Source of the DNA: Limnohabitans sp.
GTDB taxonomy: Bacteria > Pseudomonadota > Gammaproteobacteria > Burkholderiales > Burkholderiaceae_C
Direction: 5' to 3'
Assembly: GCA_030158125.1 (NCBI GenBank)
Contig: JAOATL010000024.1
Location: 248,001 to 312,000, forward strand
DNA length: 64,000 nucleotides
Shown here in pieces: positions 48,478-57,708 of the stretch; position 1 is the stretch's first letter; each line of letters starts with the position of its first letter. A model generated the notes under the pieces. The model saw only the letters and a list, made by a program, of their open reading frames with translations, made no database searches and was not told the origin of the DNA. The position numbers and the translations under genes are program-made.

Positions 48478-49191
48478 ATGAATGCTCCCGCCCATTTGCC
48501 CTCAGAGGACATCGGTACGCCCATGTCTGTGAAGATCCGCGAGCGTATCCAGGCAGCGCGGAAACGCTTCAATGCAAACGACAACATTGCTGAATTCATT
48601 CAGCCAGGTGAGCTCGATCACCTGTTGGATGAAGTCACCGAAAAAATGCAAACCGTGCTGGACAGCATGGTGATCGATACGCAAAACGATCACAACACGC
48701 AAAACACAGCACGTCGCGTGGCCAAAATGTATTTGAAGGAAGTCTTCAAAGGGCGTTACGTTGAAGGCCCTGAAGTCACGGAATTTCCCAATGCTGAGCA
48801 TTTGAATGAGCTCATGATTGTGGGCCCCATCACGGTCCGCAGTGCCTGCAGTCACCATCTGTGCCCCGTGATTGGTCAAATTTGGATTGGCGTGATGCCC
48901 AACGAGCATACCAACGTGATTGGCTTGTCCAAGTACGCCCGTTTGGCCGAATGGATCATGGGCCGTCCCCAAATCCAAGAAGAAGCCGTGGTTCAGTTGG
49001 CCGACTTGATTCAGCGCAAAACGCAACCCGATGGTTTGGCCATCGTGATGGAAGCCAGCCATTTCTGCATGGGCTGGCGTGGTGTCAAAGACATGGACAG
49101 CAAAATGATCAACTCGGTCATGCGCGGGGTGTTCCTGAAAGATGCCAACTTGCGCCGCGAATTTCTCGCACTGATTCCCAGAAAGGCCTGA
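48478..49191 (+). CDS. folE: GTP cyclohydrolase I (FolE)
   Basis: FolE converts GTP to 7,8-dihydroneopterin triphosphate, the entry to folate and pterin synthesis. Of 237 residues, the zinc ligands are predicted at Cys124, His127 and Cys197 (SACSHHLCP and HFCMGW), with catalytic His126. The block RSACSHHLCPVIGQIWIGVMP is diagnostic of the type I enzyme. The product is slightly longer than E. coli FolE (222). It is followed by a BLUF photoreceptor gene after 2 bases, so co-translation is likely. An unassigned extended -10 (TGG then TAGGAT at 48443-48448) lies upstream and may be the promoter. Confidence 0.95.
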   Translation: MNAPAHLPSEDIGTPMSVKIRERIQAARKRFNANDNIAEFIQPGELDHLLDEVTEKMQTVLDSMVIDTQNDHNTQNTARRVAKMYLKEVFKGRYVEGPEVTEFPNAEHLNELMIVGPITVRSACSHHLCPVIGQIWIGVMPNEHTNVIGLSKYARLAEWIMGRPQIQEEAVVQLADLIQRKTQPDGLAIVMEASHFCMGWRGVKDMDSKMINSVMRGVFLKDANLRREFLALIPRKA

Positions 49192-49193
49192 TC

Positions 49194-49616
49194 ATGTTGG
49201 TCCGTTTACTTTACGCAAGTCGCGCGGTTGATCCCCAGCCTGCTGTCATTGAATCGATCTTGGCGCAGTCGCGTCAGTTCAATCCTTCGACGGGCATCAC
49301 GGGCATCCTTTGCTACGGCGGCGGCATCTTTTTGCAAGCCATCGAGGGTGGCCGCGAAGCGGTCAGCGATCTTTATGGCCACATTCAAAAAGATCCACGT
49401 CATAAGCAAGTGGTTTTGTTGCATTACGAAGAAATCACCGAACGCCGTTTTGGTGGCTGGACCATGGGTCAGGTCGATGTGTCCCGCGTCAATACCAACA
49501 TTTTGCTCAAGTACTCTGAGCGGGCCGAACTCGATCCCTACAGTGTTTCAGGCGTGGTCTCGCTCGCCTTGCTTGAAGAGTTGATGGCCACGGCTTCCAT
49601 CATTGGACGCGCCTGA
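49194..49616 (+). CDS. BLUF-domain blue-light photoreceptor
   Basis: A 140-residue protein consisting almost wholly of a BLUF domain (blue light using FAD). The photoactive residues align well with AppA at constant offsets: Tyr7, Asn30, Gln48, Trp89 and Met91, corresponding to AppA Tyr21, Asn45, Gln63, Trp104 and Met106. The family blocks LLYASRA, NPSTGITGILCYGGGIFLQAIEGG and IQKDPRHKQVVLLHYEEITERRFGGWTMG are present. After the domain there is only a short C-terminal helix, as in PixD/BlrB-type proteins, so output must be through a partner. The ATG at 49194 is 2 bases after folE. Confidence 0.93.
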   Translation: MLVRLLYASRAVDPQPAVIESILAQSRQFNPSTGITGILCYGGGIFLQAIEGGREAVSDLYGHIQKDPRHKQVVLLHYEEITERRFGGWTMGQVDVSRVNTNILLKYSERAELDPYSVSGVVSLALLEELMATASIIGRA

Positions 49617-50469
49617 CGCATCATCGCTTTGTTTGCTGGGCTGCGATTTTTCCAGCAGCCCCAGCAAACGCAAACCAATTGTGGTGGCATTGGGTGCCTT
49701 GCACAGAGGAAGCGTTCAGTTGAAGCAATTGCTTCAGTTTGATGCCTTGCCCAGTTTCCAAGATTTTTTGCACCAACCTGCACCCGATCACATGCATTGC
49801 GTGGGGGGCTTTGATTTGCCTTTTGGCTTGCCCAGAGCTTGGGTTGAAGCCATGCAATGGCCGATCACTTGGCCTGAATGCATGGACCGCTACTGCGCGC
49901 ATTCACGCGACGAATTGCGTCAACTTTTCAAACAGTTTTGCGATGCCCGACCTGCAGGCGCCAAGTTTGCACACCGCATGACGGATGGCCCAGCAGGTGC
50001 CAGTCCTTCCATGAAATGGGTGAATCCACCTGTGGCGTGGATGATGCATGCGGGTGTGCCCTTGTTGCGCAATGCCGCTTGGACCTTGCCGGGCTTGCAA
50101 TCTGGGCGCGCCAATTGTGTGGCCTTGGAGGCCTATCCTGGTTTGCTTGCGCGAGAAATTCTGGGTCATCGTAGCTACAAAAGCGATGACAAACTCAAAC
50201 AAACGCCCGATCGCTTTGTGGCCCGCAAAGACATATTGCATGCCTTGGATTTGGCGCAAACACGGTTGGCGCTGCGTTTGAAACTGACCGCCTCTCAGCA
50301 CGACACATTGTTGGCTGATGCGTCTGGTGATTCGCTGGACGCGGTGTTGTGCATGGTGCAAGCGGCGTGGGCTGTGTCACAGCACGACAAGGCAGAAGCT
50401 GCGGGCCAAACAGGCCATTACGGGTTGCCCAACTTTGACCCTTTGGAAGGTTGGATCGTCAGCGCCTAA
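49603..50469 (+). CDS. DUF429 protein (predicted RNase H-like nuclease)
   Basis: A 288-residue protein matching the DUF429 family, which is predicted to have an RNase H-like fold. The start LLGCDFSSSPSKRKPIVVALG provides the conserved first acidic residue (Asp15). GGFDLPFGLPR and LEAYPGLLAREI follow, and near the end ASGDSLDAVLCMVQAAWA supplies the last acidic cluster. The frame begins with TTG at 49603, overlapping the BLUF gene by 14 bases; no in-frame ATG lies near it. Enzymatic activity is unproven. It appears to be third in the folE-BLUF transcription unit. Confidence 0.8.
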   Translation: MDAPDASSLCLLGCDFSSSPSKRKPIVVALGALHRGSVQLKQLLQFDALPSFQDFLHQPAPDHMHCVGGFDLPFGLPRAWVEAMQWPITWPECMDRYCAHSRDELRQLFKQFCDARPAGAKFAHRMTDGPAGASPSMKWVNPPVAWMMHAGVPLLRNAAWTLPGLQSGRANCVALEAYPGLLAREILGHRSYKSDDKLKQTPDRFVARKDILHALDLAQTRLALRLKLTASQHDTLLADASGDSLDAVLCMVQAAWAVSQHDKAEAAGQTGHYGLPNFDPLEGWIVSA

Positions 50470-50495
50470 GCCCAAGCAAGGGCGTGGGCCTGAGT

Positions 50496-52157
50496 TTAGA
50501 TGGCCATGCCCGCAATGTCGTCCGGCAAGGCCTGCAAAGCGCGCAAGGCATTGATGGCTTCTACGTCGGTGCGGTACAAATGTACGCCATGCTGGCCACT
50601 CAATTCGCCGGCCAAGCGCAAAGCTTTTTCGACGGGCAACTTGATGCCGCTGATGTGCAGCTGAATGTGGCGCTGCGCCAGTTGTTTGCGCAATTGCTGG
50701 ATGGTTTCAACACCCGTGGCGTCGATCCGATTGATGGGCTGCGCAAACAGGCACACGTGTTGAATGTGGGGCAAGTCGCGCAGCTTTTCAGTGATGTATT
50801 TTTCAAAGCTGCTGGCAGCTGCAAAGTCGAGTTCGGCATCCATGCGCAATGCAAAAACCTCTGCAGCCAAGGGTGGCAATTGCCAAAGGTGGCGATCACG
50901 CAGACTGCCATCTTCGTGCAGTCCGACCTCAATGATGCGGGGATGCAGGCGGGTGTGCAGGAAGTGACTCAAGCCCATCAAAACCCCCGCCAAAACACCC
51001 CAGTAAATGCGCGGCGTGCTGAGCAAGGTGATGGCAAAGGTCAAGCCAGCCGTCGTGGCTTCAATGCGTGAGATTTGCCAAAGCTTGACAAAAGCCTTGG
51101 GCTGAATGAGGCTAGACACGGCCAAAATCACAATGGCCGCCAACACCGCACGCGGTACATGAAACAGCGCCGGTGAGGCAAACACGGCCAACAGCACAAA
51201 CGAGGTGGTGGCGATGACGGCCCAGCCGGTTTTGGCGCCAGAGGCCAGACTGATGGCCGATCTGGAAAAAGAAGTGCTGGTGGCAAAGCTGCCGCTCAGC
51301 GCCGATGCAATTTTGGCCAAGCCTTGGCCCATCAAATCTTGATTCTCTTGCCACAGCGTGCCATCTTTTTGATTTTCAGTTTTGGCACTGGACGCAGCTT
51401 CTAAAAAACTGACCAATGCAATCAGCACGGCCGGGCCCGCCAACATGCCCAGCTCTGACCAAGTGAGCATATCGGGCAATGCCAAACTTGGCAGAGAAGC
51501 TGGCAAGGCACCAATCACGGCCCCCCCCTGACTGGCAAAGCCCATGGCATAACTGATGGTTGCCGTTGCCATCACGACCAGCATGATGCTGGGCCATTTG
51601 GGGGCCCATTTTTTGGCTGCAAACAGCGCGATCAGGCTAGCGCTACCAAAAGCGATGTCGGCCCACTTAACCGAGCCATCTGCTTGCCAACCCGTGATGG
51701 CGGGTAACTGTGACGCCATGACCAGCAAACCTGCAGCCTGGGTAAATCCCATCATGACAGGAGAGCTGATCAGGTTAAGCAACCAGCCGTAGCGCAGCAC
51801 CCCCATCAGCAATTGCATGCTGCCTGCCATGAGCGCCAACCAAACTGCCAATTGCACCCAATGAGGACTGGCGGGCTGCGCCATGCCAGTGATCGAGGCA
51901 CTGATGAGCACGCAGGTAAGGGCGGAAGGACCGATTGACAAGCGCGTGGAGCCACCCCACATGACACCCACCACCGCGGGCAACAATGCGGCATAAAGCC
52001 CCGTCACCAAAGGCATGCCGGCCAAGGCTGCATAGGCCACCGATTGCGGCACCATCAGCAAAGCCACGGAGAAACCAGCGATCCATTCAGTGCGAAAGCG
52101 CGCGGCCGTTAAACGGGGCCACTTCAAAAAAGGGAACCAAGCTTGAAGAGAATTCAT
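50496..52157 (-). CDS. SulP-family anion permease with STAS domain (first copy)
   Basis: A 553-residue SulP transporter. The hydrophobic core (about 20-420) starts FRTEWIAGFSVALLMVPQSVAYAALAGMPLVTGLYAALLPA and has some 12 membrane segments. The cytoplasmic C-terminus is a STAS domain with PINRIDATGVETIQQL in the position usually read DxSG/DxTG. Substrates in the family include sulfate, bicarbonate and dicarboxylates; this one is undetermined. ATG at 52157. It is 20 bases downstream of the moeB-like gene on the same strand. A second copy lies at 58828. Confidence 0.9.
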   Translation of the reverse strand: MNSLQAWFPFLKWPRLTAARFRTEWIAGFSVALLMVPQSVAYAALAGMPLVTGLYAALLPAVVGVMWGGSTRLSIGPSALTCVLISASITGMAQPASPHWVQLAVWLALMAGSMQLLMGVLRYGWLLNLISSPVMMGFTQAAGLLVMASQLPAITGWQADGSVKWADIAFGSASLIALFAAKKWAPKWPSIMLVVMATATISYAMGFASQGGAVIGALPASLPSLALPDMLTWSELGMLAGPAVLIALVSFLEAASSAKTENQKDGTLWQENQDLMGQGLAKIASALSGSFATSTSFSRSAISLASGAKTGWAVIATTSFVLLAVFASPALFHVPRAVLAAIVILAVSSLIQPKAFVKLWQISRIEATTAGLTFAITLLSTPRIYWGVLAGVLMGLSHFLHTRLHPRIIEVGLHEDGSLRDRHLWQLPPLAAEVFALRMDAELDFAAASSFEKYITEKLRDLPHIQHVCLFAQPINRIDATGVETIQQLRKQLAQRHIQLHISGIKLPVEKALRLAGELSGQHGVHLYRTDVEAINALRALQALPDDIAGMAI

Positions 52158-52177
52158 GGAGGGATGTGAGGCCAAGT

Positions 52178-52957
52178 TTAGAGGCGCGCTTGTGCAGGTG
52201 TTGTGGGCCGCAAACTGCTGCACACCGGACATTCGGCTTGTCGGTGGGTTTGCAGCGTTTGCCACTCCATGTGCTGCGCGTTGAAAAGCATCAACTGTCC
52301 GATCACGCTGCTGCCCATGCCGCTCAAAATTTTGAGTGCTTCAGCCGCTTGTAAACTGCCAATGACGCCCACCAGAGGTGCCAACACGCCCATGGTGGCG
52401 CAGCGCGTTTCTTCAAAGTTTTGCGTGGGTGGAAACACACAGGCATAACAAGGCGAATGCGCGTGTTGGGTGTGATAGACAGCCAATTGGCCATCCAAGC
52501 GCAAAGCGGCGCCAGACACCAGCGGTTTGCCGTGCACAACACACGCCAGGTTGATGGCGTGTCGCGTCTCAAAGTTGTCGGTGCAATCTAGAACCACATC
52601 GGCTTGCGCAACCAGCGTGTGCAGCAGTTGCGCATCGGCTTTGAGGGCGTGTGTGCTGATGTTGGCTTCTGGATTGATGTCGATCATGGCAGTACGCAGT
52701 GACTCAACTTTGAGCTGACCGACGCGTGTCTGCGTGTGCGCAATTTGCCGTTGCAAGTTGGTGACGTCGACCCGGTCATGGTCGACCAAGCTCATGCGCC
52801 CTACGCCTGCACTGGCCAAATAGAGTGCGGCAGGGGAGCCCAAGCCGCCAGCACCAATGATGAGTGCATGCGATTGCGCGACGCGCTCTTGGCCTTCAAC
52901 GCCCCATTCATCTAGCAAGATGTGGCGCGAATAGCGCAAGAGTTGGTCATCCCGCAT
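52178..52957 (-). CDS. moeB: ThiF/MoeB/HesA-family adenylyltransferase
   Basis: A 259-residue E1-like enzyme that adenylates the C-terminal Gly of a small sulfur-carrier protein such as MoaD or ThiS. The start RYSRHILLDEWGVEGQERV, the ATP-binding GAGGLGSPAALYLASAGVG, VDHDRVDVTNLQRQI and the zinc cysteines CYAC and CPVC are standard. It lacks the rhodanese domain found in some MoeBR fusions. No moaD, moaE, thiS or thiG is nearby, so MoeB versus ThiF is not settled; the gpmA-ctpA-moeB order is common in Burkholderiales. ctpA ends 6 bases upstream. Confidence 0.9.
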   Translation of the reverse strand: MRDDQLLRYSRHILLDEWGVEGQERVAQSHALIIGAGGLGSPAALYLASAGVGRMSLVDHDRVDVTNLQRQIAHTQTRVGQLKVESLRTAMIDINPEANISTHALKADAQLLHTLVAQADVVLDCTDNFETRHAINLACVVHGKPLVSGAALRLDGQLAVYHTQHAHSPCYACVFPPTQNFEETRCATMGVLAPLVGVIGSLQAAEALKILSGMGSSVIGQLMLFNAQHMEWQTLQTHRQAECPVCSSLRPTTPAQARL

Positions 52958-52963
52958 GAGCGA

Positions 52964-54418
52964 TTACTTGTCTTTTTTCTCGACTTTGCGCTCGGCCAAG
53001 GTTGCACTGGCTTTGACGGGTAAACCTTTGAGCTGGTTCAGTGCCTGGTTGAGCTGGAAGTCTTTGTTGGAGCCAAACTCGGGCGGTCTTCTTTCTGACT
53101 CGGGTTTTTTGGCTTCAGCTTCCAGTTTCTTCAAGGCCTCTTCGCGCGCTTTTTGGCGCTCTTCATTTTTCTTTTCGGCTTCTTGCCCGTTGCCCAAATG
53201 TTTTTCCAAATCGGCTTCGCGTGTGCGCAATGCTGCAAACACATTGCCATTTTCGGTTTCGTCCAACATCACGTCAGGCAAGATGCCCTTGGCCTGAATG
53301 GAGCGGCCCAGAGGGGTGTAGTAGCGTGCCGTTGTAAGTTTTAAGGCCGTGTCAGGTCCTAACTGGCGAACTGTTTGAACCGAGCCTTTGCCAAAGGTTT
53401 GGCTGCCCATGACCGTGGCACGTTTGTGGTCTTGCAAGGCGCCAGCCACAATTTCACTGGCAGAGGCTGAGCCTTCGTTGACCAGCACCACCAAGGGGAC
53501 TTTTTTCAATTGGCCTTGGGTGTTTTGCGTCAGGCGCTGAATGGGGTCCATGTCGGCACTGCGACGCCAAAATTGGGGAGATGCTTTGTAAACAAATTTG
53601 CTTTCTTCGAGCTGGCCATTGGTTGAAACAACCGTGACGTTTTCGGGCAAGAAGGCGGCTGACAAAGCCACAGCGGCATCGAGCAAGCCGCCTGGATCGT
53701 TGCGCAAATCAAGAACCAAGCCTTTGAGCTGGGGTTCTTGTTTGTAGATGTCTTCTAATTTTCTGGAAAAGTCTTCCACGGTGCGCTCTTGGAACTGCGC
53801 CACGCGAATCCAGCCATAACCCGATTCCAATACCTTGGCTTTGACCGACTGCGTTTTGATTTCTTCCCGCACAATGGTGACGGTGAAGGTGCGACTCTCG
53901 TCTTTGCGAAAAATGCTGAGAACCACTTTGGTGTTGGGCTCGCCCCGCATGCGTTTGACCGCATCGTTCATGGACAAGCCTTTGACGAAAACATCGTCAA
54001 TTTTGGTGATGAGGTCGTTGGTTTTAAGTCCGGCTCGATCGGCCGGTGAACCTTCAATGGGGGACACCACCTTGACCACGCCTTCTTCTTGCGTGATTTC
54101 AATGCCGACGCCAACAAAGCGGCCAGAGGTGCCTTCGCTGAATTCTTTGAAACTTTTCTTGTCGAAATACTGCGAGTGGGGGTCGAGGCTGGAGACCATG
54201 CCAGAGATGGCTTCGGTGATGAGTTTTTTCTCATCGACGGTTTCAACGTAGTCGCTCTTGACCATGCCAAATACCGCGGCCAGTTGCTGCAACTCCTCCA
54301 ACGGCAATGGCCCAAACGTGCCACGTGCGGTGGTTTGAAGTGACACGGTGGTGAGCGCACCAGCCAGGGCACCCACACTTAACCAACCGACGATTTTCAA
54401 TTTTTGACCCATGTTCAT
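52964..54418 (-). CDS. ctpA: Carboxyl-terminal processing protease, S41 family
   Basis: A periplasmic serine-lysine protease that degrades proteins from their C-terminus and is involved in envelope maintenance. In 484 residues: an N-terminal membrane or signal segment (about 6-28), the PDZ domain (GVGIEITQEEGVVKVVSPIEGSPADRAGLKTND), and the S41 catalytic part with the Ser in NEGSASASEIVAGAL and the Lys in SQTFGKGSVQ. A charged C-terminal coiled-coil tail is rich in Glu, Lys and Ala. The ATG at 54418 is chosen; its AAGGAG is 13 bases upstream, rather far. Downstream of gpmA, upstream of moeB. Confidence 0.93.
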   Translation of the reverse strand: MNMGQKLKIVGWLSVGALAGALTTVSLQTTARGTFGPLPLEELQQLAAVFGMVKSDYVETVDEKKLITEAISGMVSSLDPHSQYFDKKSFKEFSEGTSGRFVGVGIEITQEEGVVKVVSPIEGSPADRAGLKTNDLITKIDDVFVKGLSMNDAVKRMRGEPNTKVVLSIFRKDESRTFTVTIVREEIKTQSVKAKVLESGYGWIRVAQFQERTVEDFSRKLEDIYKQEPQLKGLVLDLRNDPGGLLDAAVALSAAFLPENVTVVSTNGQLEESKFVYKASPQFWRRSADMDPIQRLTQNTQGQLKKVPLVVLVNEGSASASEIVAGALQDHKRATVMGSQTFGKGSVQTVRQLGPDTALKLTTARYYTPLGRSIQAKGILPDVMLDETENGNVFAALRTREADLEKHLGNGQEAEKKNEERQKAREEALKKLEAEAKKPESERRPPEFGSNKDFQLNQALNQLKGLPVKASATLAERKVEKKDK

Positions 54419-54499
54419 TGACCCAGAAGGTCTCCTTTTGAACCAATATACACCCTGCGTGTCAAGCTTGTTGACATCAGGGCAAGCCCTTGTGGGGAA

Positions 54500-55243
54500 T
54501 TAGGCCTTGCCTTGGCTGGCCACAGCGGCCGCAGCTTTGGCCGCAGCTTCGGCATCACCAAGGTAATAGTGTCGGATGGGCTTCATGTTGGCATCAAGCT
54601 CATACACCAGCGGAATGCCATTGGGGATGTTCAAGTTGACGATGTCGTCATCGGAGATGTTGTCCAAGTACTTGATCAAGGCACGAATGGAATTGCCATG
54701 TGCGGCCACGACCACGCGTTGACCAGCCTGGATGGCCGGCGCCATGGACTCGGTCCAAAAAGGGACGACGCGGGCCACTGTGTCTTTGAGACATTCCGTT
54801 AAGGGCACATCTTTGGGGTCGATTTTGGCGTAGCGTAAATCGCCGCGCTCGCAACGGGGGTCTTGCGGTTCCAAAGCAGGGGGTGGCGTGTCGTAGCTAC
54901 GGCGCCAAACCAAAACTTGGTCATCACCAAATTTCTTAGCAGTTTCGGCCTTGTTCAAACCCTGCAGCGCGCCGTAGTGACGCTCATTCAAGCGCCAGCT
55001 GTTGTGTACCGGCAGCCATTGACGCTCCATGGCGTCCAGGGTGTGCCACAAGGTGTGGATGGCGCGTTTGAGAACGCTTGTATAGGCCAGGTCAAACTCA
55101 AAACCCTCTGCCTTGAGAAGGCGGCCAGCCGCTTGCGCTTGCGCGATACCGGTGGGGGTGAGGTCTACATCGGTCCAGCCAGTGAAGCGATTTTCTAAAT
55201 TCCAGGTGGACTCGCCGTGGCGAATGAGAACGAATTTGTACAT
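54500..55243 (-). CDS. gpmA: 2,3-Bisphosphoglycerate-dependent phosphoglycerate mutase
   Basis: GpmA interconverts 3- and 2-phosphoglycerate in glycolysis via a phosphohistidine. The 247-residue protein begins [27 protein letters not shown] with the catalytic His9. The family sequence [21 protein letters not shown] and the second His in [17 protein letters not shown] follow. The C-terminal tail is Ala/Lys-rich. The ATG at 55243 is preferred over a longer frame by 9 codons. It heads gpmA-ctpA-moeB-SulP on the minus strand and is divergent from the rhodanese gene. Confidence 0.96.
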   Translation of the reverse strand: MYKFVLIRHGESTWNLENRFTGWTDVDLTPTGIAQAQAAGRLLKAEGFEFDLAYTSVLKRAIHTLWHTLDAMERQWLPVHNSWRLNERHYGALQGLNKAETAKKFGDDQVLVWRRSYDTPPPALEPQDPRCERGDLRYAKIDPKDVPLTECLKDTVARVVPFWTESMAPAIQAGQRVVVAAHGNSIRALIKYLDNISDDDIVNLNIPNGIPLVYELDANMKPIRHYYLGDAEAAAKAAAAVASQGKA

Positions 55244-55355
55244 GGTGAAAGGTTTAATCAGAGAGGACAATACAGGTTTCCGCCCGCCATTTTAGAATTC
55301 GATTCTGGCGTGCGGCCGACAAATGCGCTGCGTGTGAACTTTTTAAGGGTTTTTT

Positions 55356-55763
55356 GTGAATTTTTTGATTGAAAACTGGATGTTGGTTGTGGTGGCTGCG
55401 GCTTCTGCCTTAGGTCTCTTTTGGCCTGCCCTGACCAAAGGTGCCGCGGGTGGTGTCCAACCCTCCGAGGCTGTCTTGCTCATGAACCGCGAAAAAGCGG
55501 TGGTGATTGATGTGTGCGAGCCTGCTGAATTTGCGCAAGGACACGTTGTGGGCTCAAAAAATATTCCATTGGCGCAACTCGAAACACAGTTGCCCCAGTT
55601 GGTCAAAAACAAAAGCCTGCCTGTCATCTTGGTCTGCCAAGTAGGTGGCCGTGCCAGCCGTGCGACGGCCATGGCTCAAAAGCTGGGTTATGAACGTGCC
55701 CAGGCCTTGTCCGGCGGTTTGAAGTCTTGGCGCGAAGCCAATTTGCCTGTCGAAAAAGCCTAA
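55356..55763 (+). CDS. Membrane-anchored rhodanese-like protein
   Basis: A 135-residue protein with an N-terminal membrane anchor (about 8-27) and one rhodanese domain with the active-site Cys in VCQVGGRASRA. Such proteins transfer sulfane sulfur. The start codon is GTG at 55356 with AAGGG six bases upstream. It is directly upstream of grxC, secB and gpsA, the typical yibN-grxC-secB-gpsA order, so it is the YibN-type protein. Confidence 0.9.
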   Translation: MNFLIENWMLVVVAAASALGLFWPALTKGAAGGVQPSEAVLLMNREKAVVIDVCEPAEFAQGHVVGSKNIPLAQLETQLPQLVKNKSLPVILVCQVGGRASRATAMAQKLGYERAQALSGGLKSWREANLPVEKA

Positions 55764-55790
55764 CGATTCAAACTTCTCATAGGAAATGTC

Positions 55791-56051
55791 ATGTCACAAG
55801 TGAAGATGTACACCACGGCCGTTTGCCCCTACTGCGTGCGCGCTAAGCAAGTCTTGAAGTCAAAGGGCGTGACAGACATCGAAGAAATCAGGGTTGACCT
55901 GCTGCCCGAGGCGCGCGAGCACATGATGAAGGTCACGGGGCGACGCACGGTGCCTCAAATTTTCATTGGTGAGACGCATGTGGGGGGGTGTGATGACCTG
56001 ATGGCACTCGACGCCAAAGGTGGCCTTGCGCCCCTGTTGCAAGCCAATTGA
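55791..56051 (+). CDS. grxC: Glutaredoxin 3 (dithiol CPYC)
   Basis: An 86-residue glutaredoxin with the dithiol active site Cys12-Pro-Tyr-Cys15, the TVPQIF cis-proline loop and the GGCDDLMALDAKGGL glutathione-binding segment. It reduces disulfides with glutathione. AGGAAA is a few bases before the ATG. A short GC-rich hairpin without a T-run (56062-56077) follows and may modulate read-through into secB. Confidence 0.96.
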   Translation: MSQVKMYTTAVCPYCVRAKQVLKSKGVTDIEEIRVDLLPEAREHMMKVTGRRTVPQIFIGETHVGGCDDLMALDAKGGLAPLLQAN

Positions 56052-56163
56052 ACATCAGTGGGGGCTGCAGGCAGCCCACCATCGGTGATAATCTGATTTC
56101 AACCTGTGGTTGGGGCTTGTTCAAGCGGCCGCAGGACCGATACCATTCAAAACAAGATTATTT

Positions 56164-56625
56164 ATGTCAGAAGCCAGCACTCCCGTGTTCCAAATCCAAC
56201 GCGTTTACTTGAAAGAAGCGTCTTTGGAGCAACCTAATTCACCGGCCATTTTGTTGGAACAGCAACAACCCGCCGTGGACATTCAATTGGGTGTGGAAGC
56301 CAACCAAGCGGCTGACGGTGTTTATGAAATTTGTGTCACGGCCACAGTGCAAACCAAGATTGACGACAAAACCGTCTTTTTGGTCGAATGCAAGCAAGCC
56401 GGCATATTTGAAATCCGCAATTTGCCTGAAGACCAAATGGGCCCCATCATGGGCATCGCTTGCCCACAAATTGTGTACCCTTATTTGCGTGGCAACGTGG
56501 CCGACATGGTCACACGCGCAGGCTTTCCGCCTGTGCACTTGGCAGAGATTAATTTCCAAGCAATGTACGAGCAGCAGCAAGCTGAGGCCGCCGGTCAGGC
56601 CGCCGCTGCACCTCAAGTTCAGTAA
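56164..56625 (+). CDS. secB: Protein-export chaperone SecB
   Basis: SecB is a tetrameric cytosolic chaperone that keeps preproteins unfolded and hands them to SecA. The 153-residue protein contains [19 protein letters not shown] and [32 protein letters not shown], both typical. The ending shows a Gln/Ala-rich tail. The ATG at 56164 is chosen over an in-frame extension to 56110. Its partner secA is in the same window, but the two genes are far apart. Confidence 0.96.
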   Translation: MSEASTPVFQIQRVYLKEASLEQPNSPAILLEQQQPAVDIQLGVEANQAADGVYEICVTATVQTKIDDKTVFLVECKQAGIFEIRNLPEDQMGPIMGIACPQIVYPYLRGNVADMVTRAGFPPVHLAEINFQAMYEQQQAEAAGQAAAAPQVQ

Positions 56626-56646
56626 ACGCATCGCAAAGGTCCCGGC

Positions 56647-57669
56647 TTGAGCCTGAAGATTGCGGTCATCGGGGCAGGTGCTTGGGGCACGGCGCTGGCC
56701 ATCAGTGCCAGTCGCGAGGGCACAGGGCATGCCGTCCAATTGTGGACGCGCGACCCTGTTGCTGCACACGCGCTGCAAGCTCACCGAAGCAACGAACGCT
56801 ATTTGCCTGGGGTGGCCTTTCCGCCGGCCTTGCAATGCGTGAGCACCCCCGTTTTGGCCTTGGCTTCCTGGGCTCAGCAACACGACTTGATCGTGGTGGG
56901 CACACCCATGTCGGCCTTGCGGGGCATGTTGCACACGTTGAAAGACCTGCAGGTTCCGGTGGCTTGGCTCTGCAAAGGTTTTGAGGCCAGCAGCGAGGGC
57001 GTTGAATCGGGTGCCATGCCGCATGAGGTGTGTCAGCAGGTTGCGCCTCAGCTGAAAGCAGGGGCGTTAAGTGGCCCTAGCTTTGCGCTGGAAGTGGCCA
57101 GAGCGCAGCCCACCGCCTTGGTGGCGGCCAGTGCCCAAGCCAGCGTGCGACAAATGTTGGTCGATGCCTTTCACAGCCCCAGCTTGCGTGTGTACGCCAA
57201 TGATGACATCGTGGGTGTCGAAGTGGGCGGCGCTGTGAAGAACGTGTTGGCGATTGCCACCGGATTGTGCGACGGCTTGAACTTGGGATTGAATGCCCGC
57301 GCGGCTTTGATCACGCGTGGCCTGTCAGAGATGACGCGCTTGGGCGTGGCACTGGGCGCCAAAACTGAAACCTTCATGGGCTTGTCTGGCCTGGGCGACT
57401 TGGTGCTCACCGCCACGGGCGATTTGAGCCGCAACCGAAAAGTAGGTTTGTTGCTGGCGCAAGGAATGGATTTGCAACAAGCCGTCCAATCTTTGGGTCA
57501 TGTCGCAGAAGGTGTTTACAGCGCACGCACCGTTGTCCAACGGGCCAAAGCTTTGGGCGTAGACATGCCCATTGCCCAAGCGGTGGTGGCCTTGTTGGAT
57601 GGTGAACTTCAACCTGCACAAGCAGTGGCAGCCTTGATGGGACGTGGTGCCAAAGGGGAGTCGGCTTAA
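56647..57669 (+). CDS. gpsA: Glycerol-3-phosphate dehydrogenase [NAD(P)+]
   Basis: GpsA reduces dihydroxyacetone phosphate to sn-glycerol-3-phosphate for phospholipid synthesis. The 340-residue sequence starts with the Rossmann motif [15 protein letters not shown]. It has the catalytic Lys region [41 protein letters not shown]. The start is TTG with AAAGG seven bases upstream. Last in the rhodanese-grxC-secB-gpsA run; convergent with scpA. Its product is also the substrate imported by the Ugp system. Confidence 0.96.
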   Translation: MSLKIAVIGAGAWGTALAISASREGTGHAVQLWTRDPVAAHALQAHRSNERYLPGVAFPPALQCVSTPVLALASWAQQHDLIVVGTPMSALRGMLHTLKDLQVPVAWLCKGFEASSEGVESGAMPHEVCQQVAPQLKAGALSGPSFALEVARAQPTALVAASAQASVRQMLVDAFHSPSLRVYANDDIVGVEVGGAVKNVLAIATGLCDGLNLGLNARAALITRGLSEMTRLGVALGAKTETFMGLSGLGDLVLTATGDLSRNRKVGLLLAQGMDLQQAVQSLGHVAEGVYSARTVVQRAKALGVDMPIAQAVVALLDGELQPAQAVAALMGRGAKGESA

Positions 57670-57708
57670 ACGCCAAGCGGCGTGCAGTTCAGGGCCGCCC
57701 TGCAAAAA

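Noticed and set aside
56062-56077. GC-rich hairpin after grxC as a terminator
   Set aside because: It has no T-run; the operon order with secB argues for read-through. At most an attenuator.
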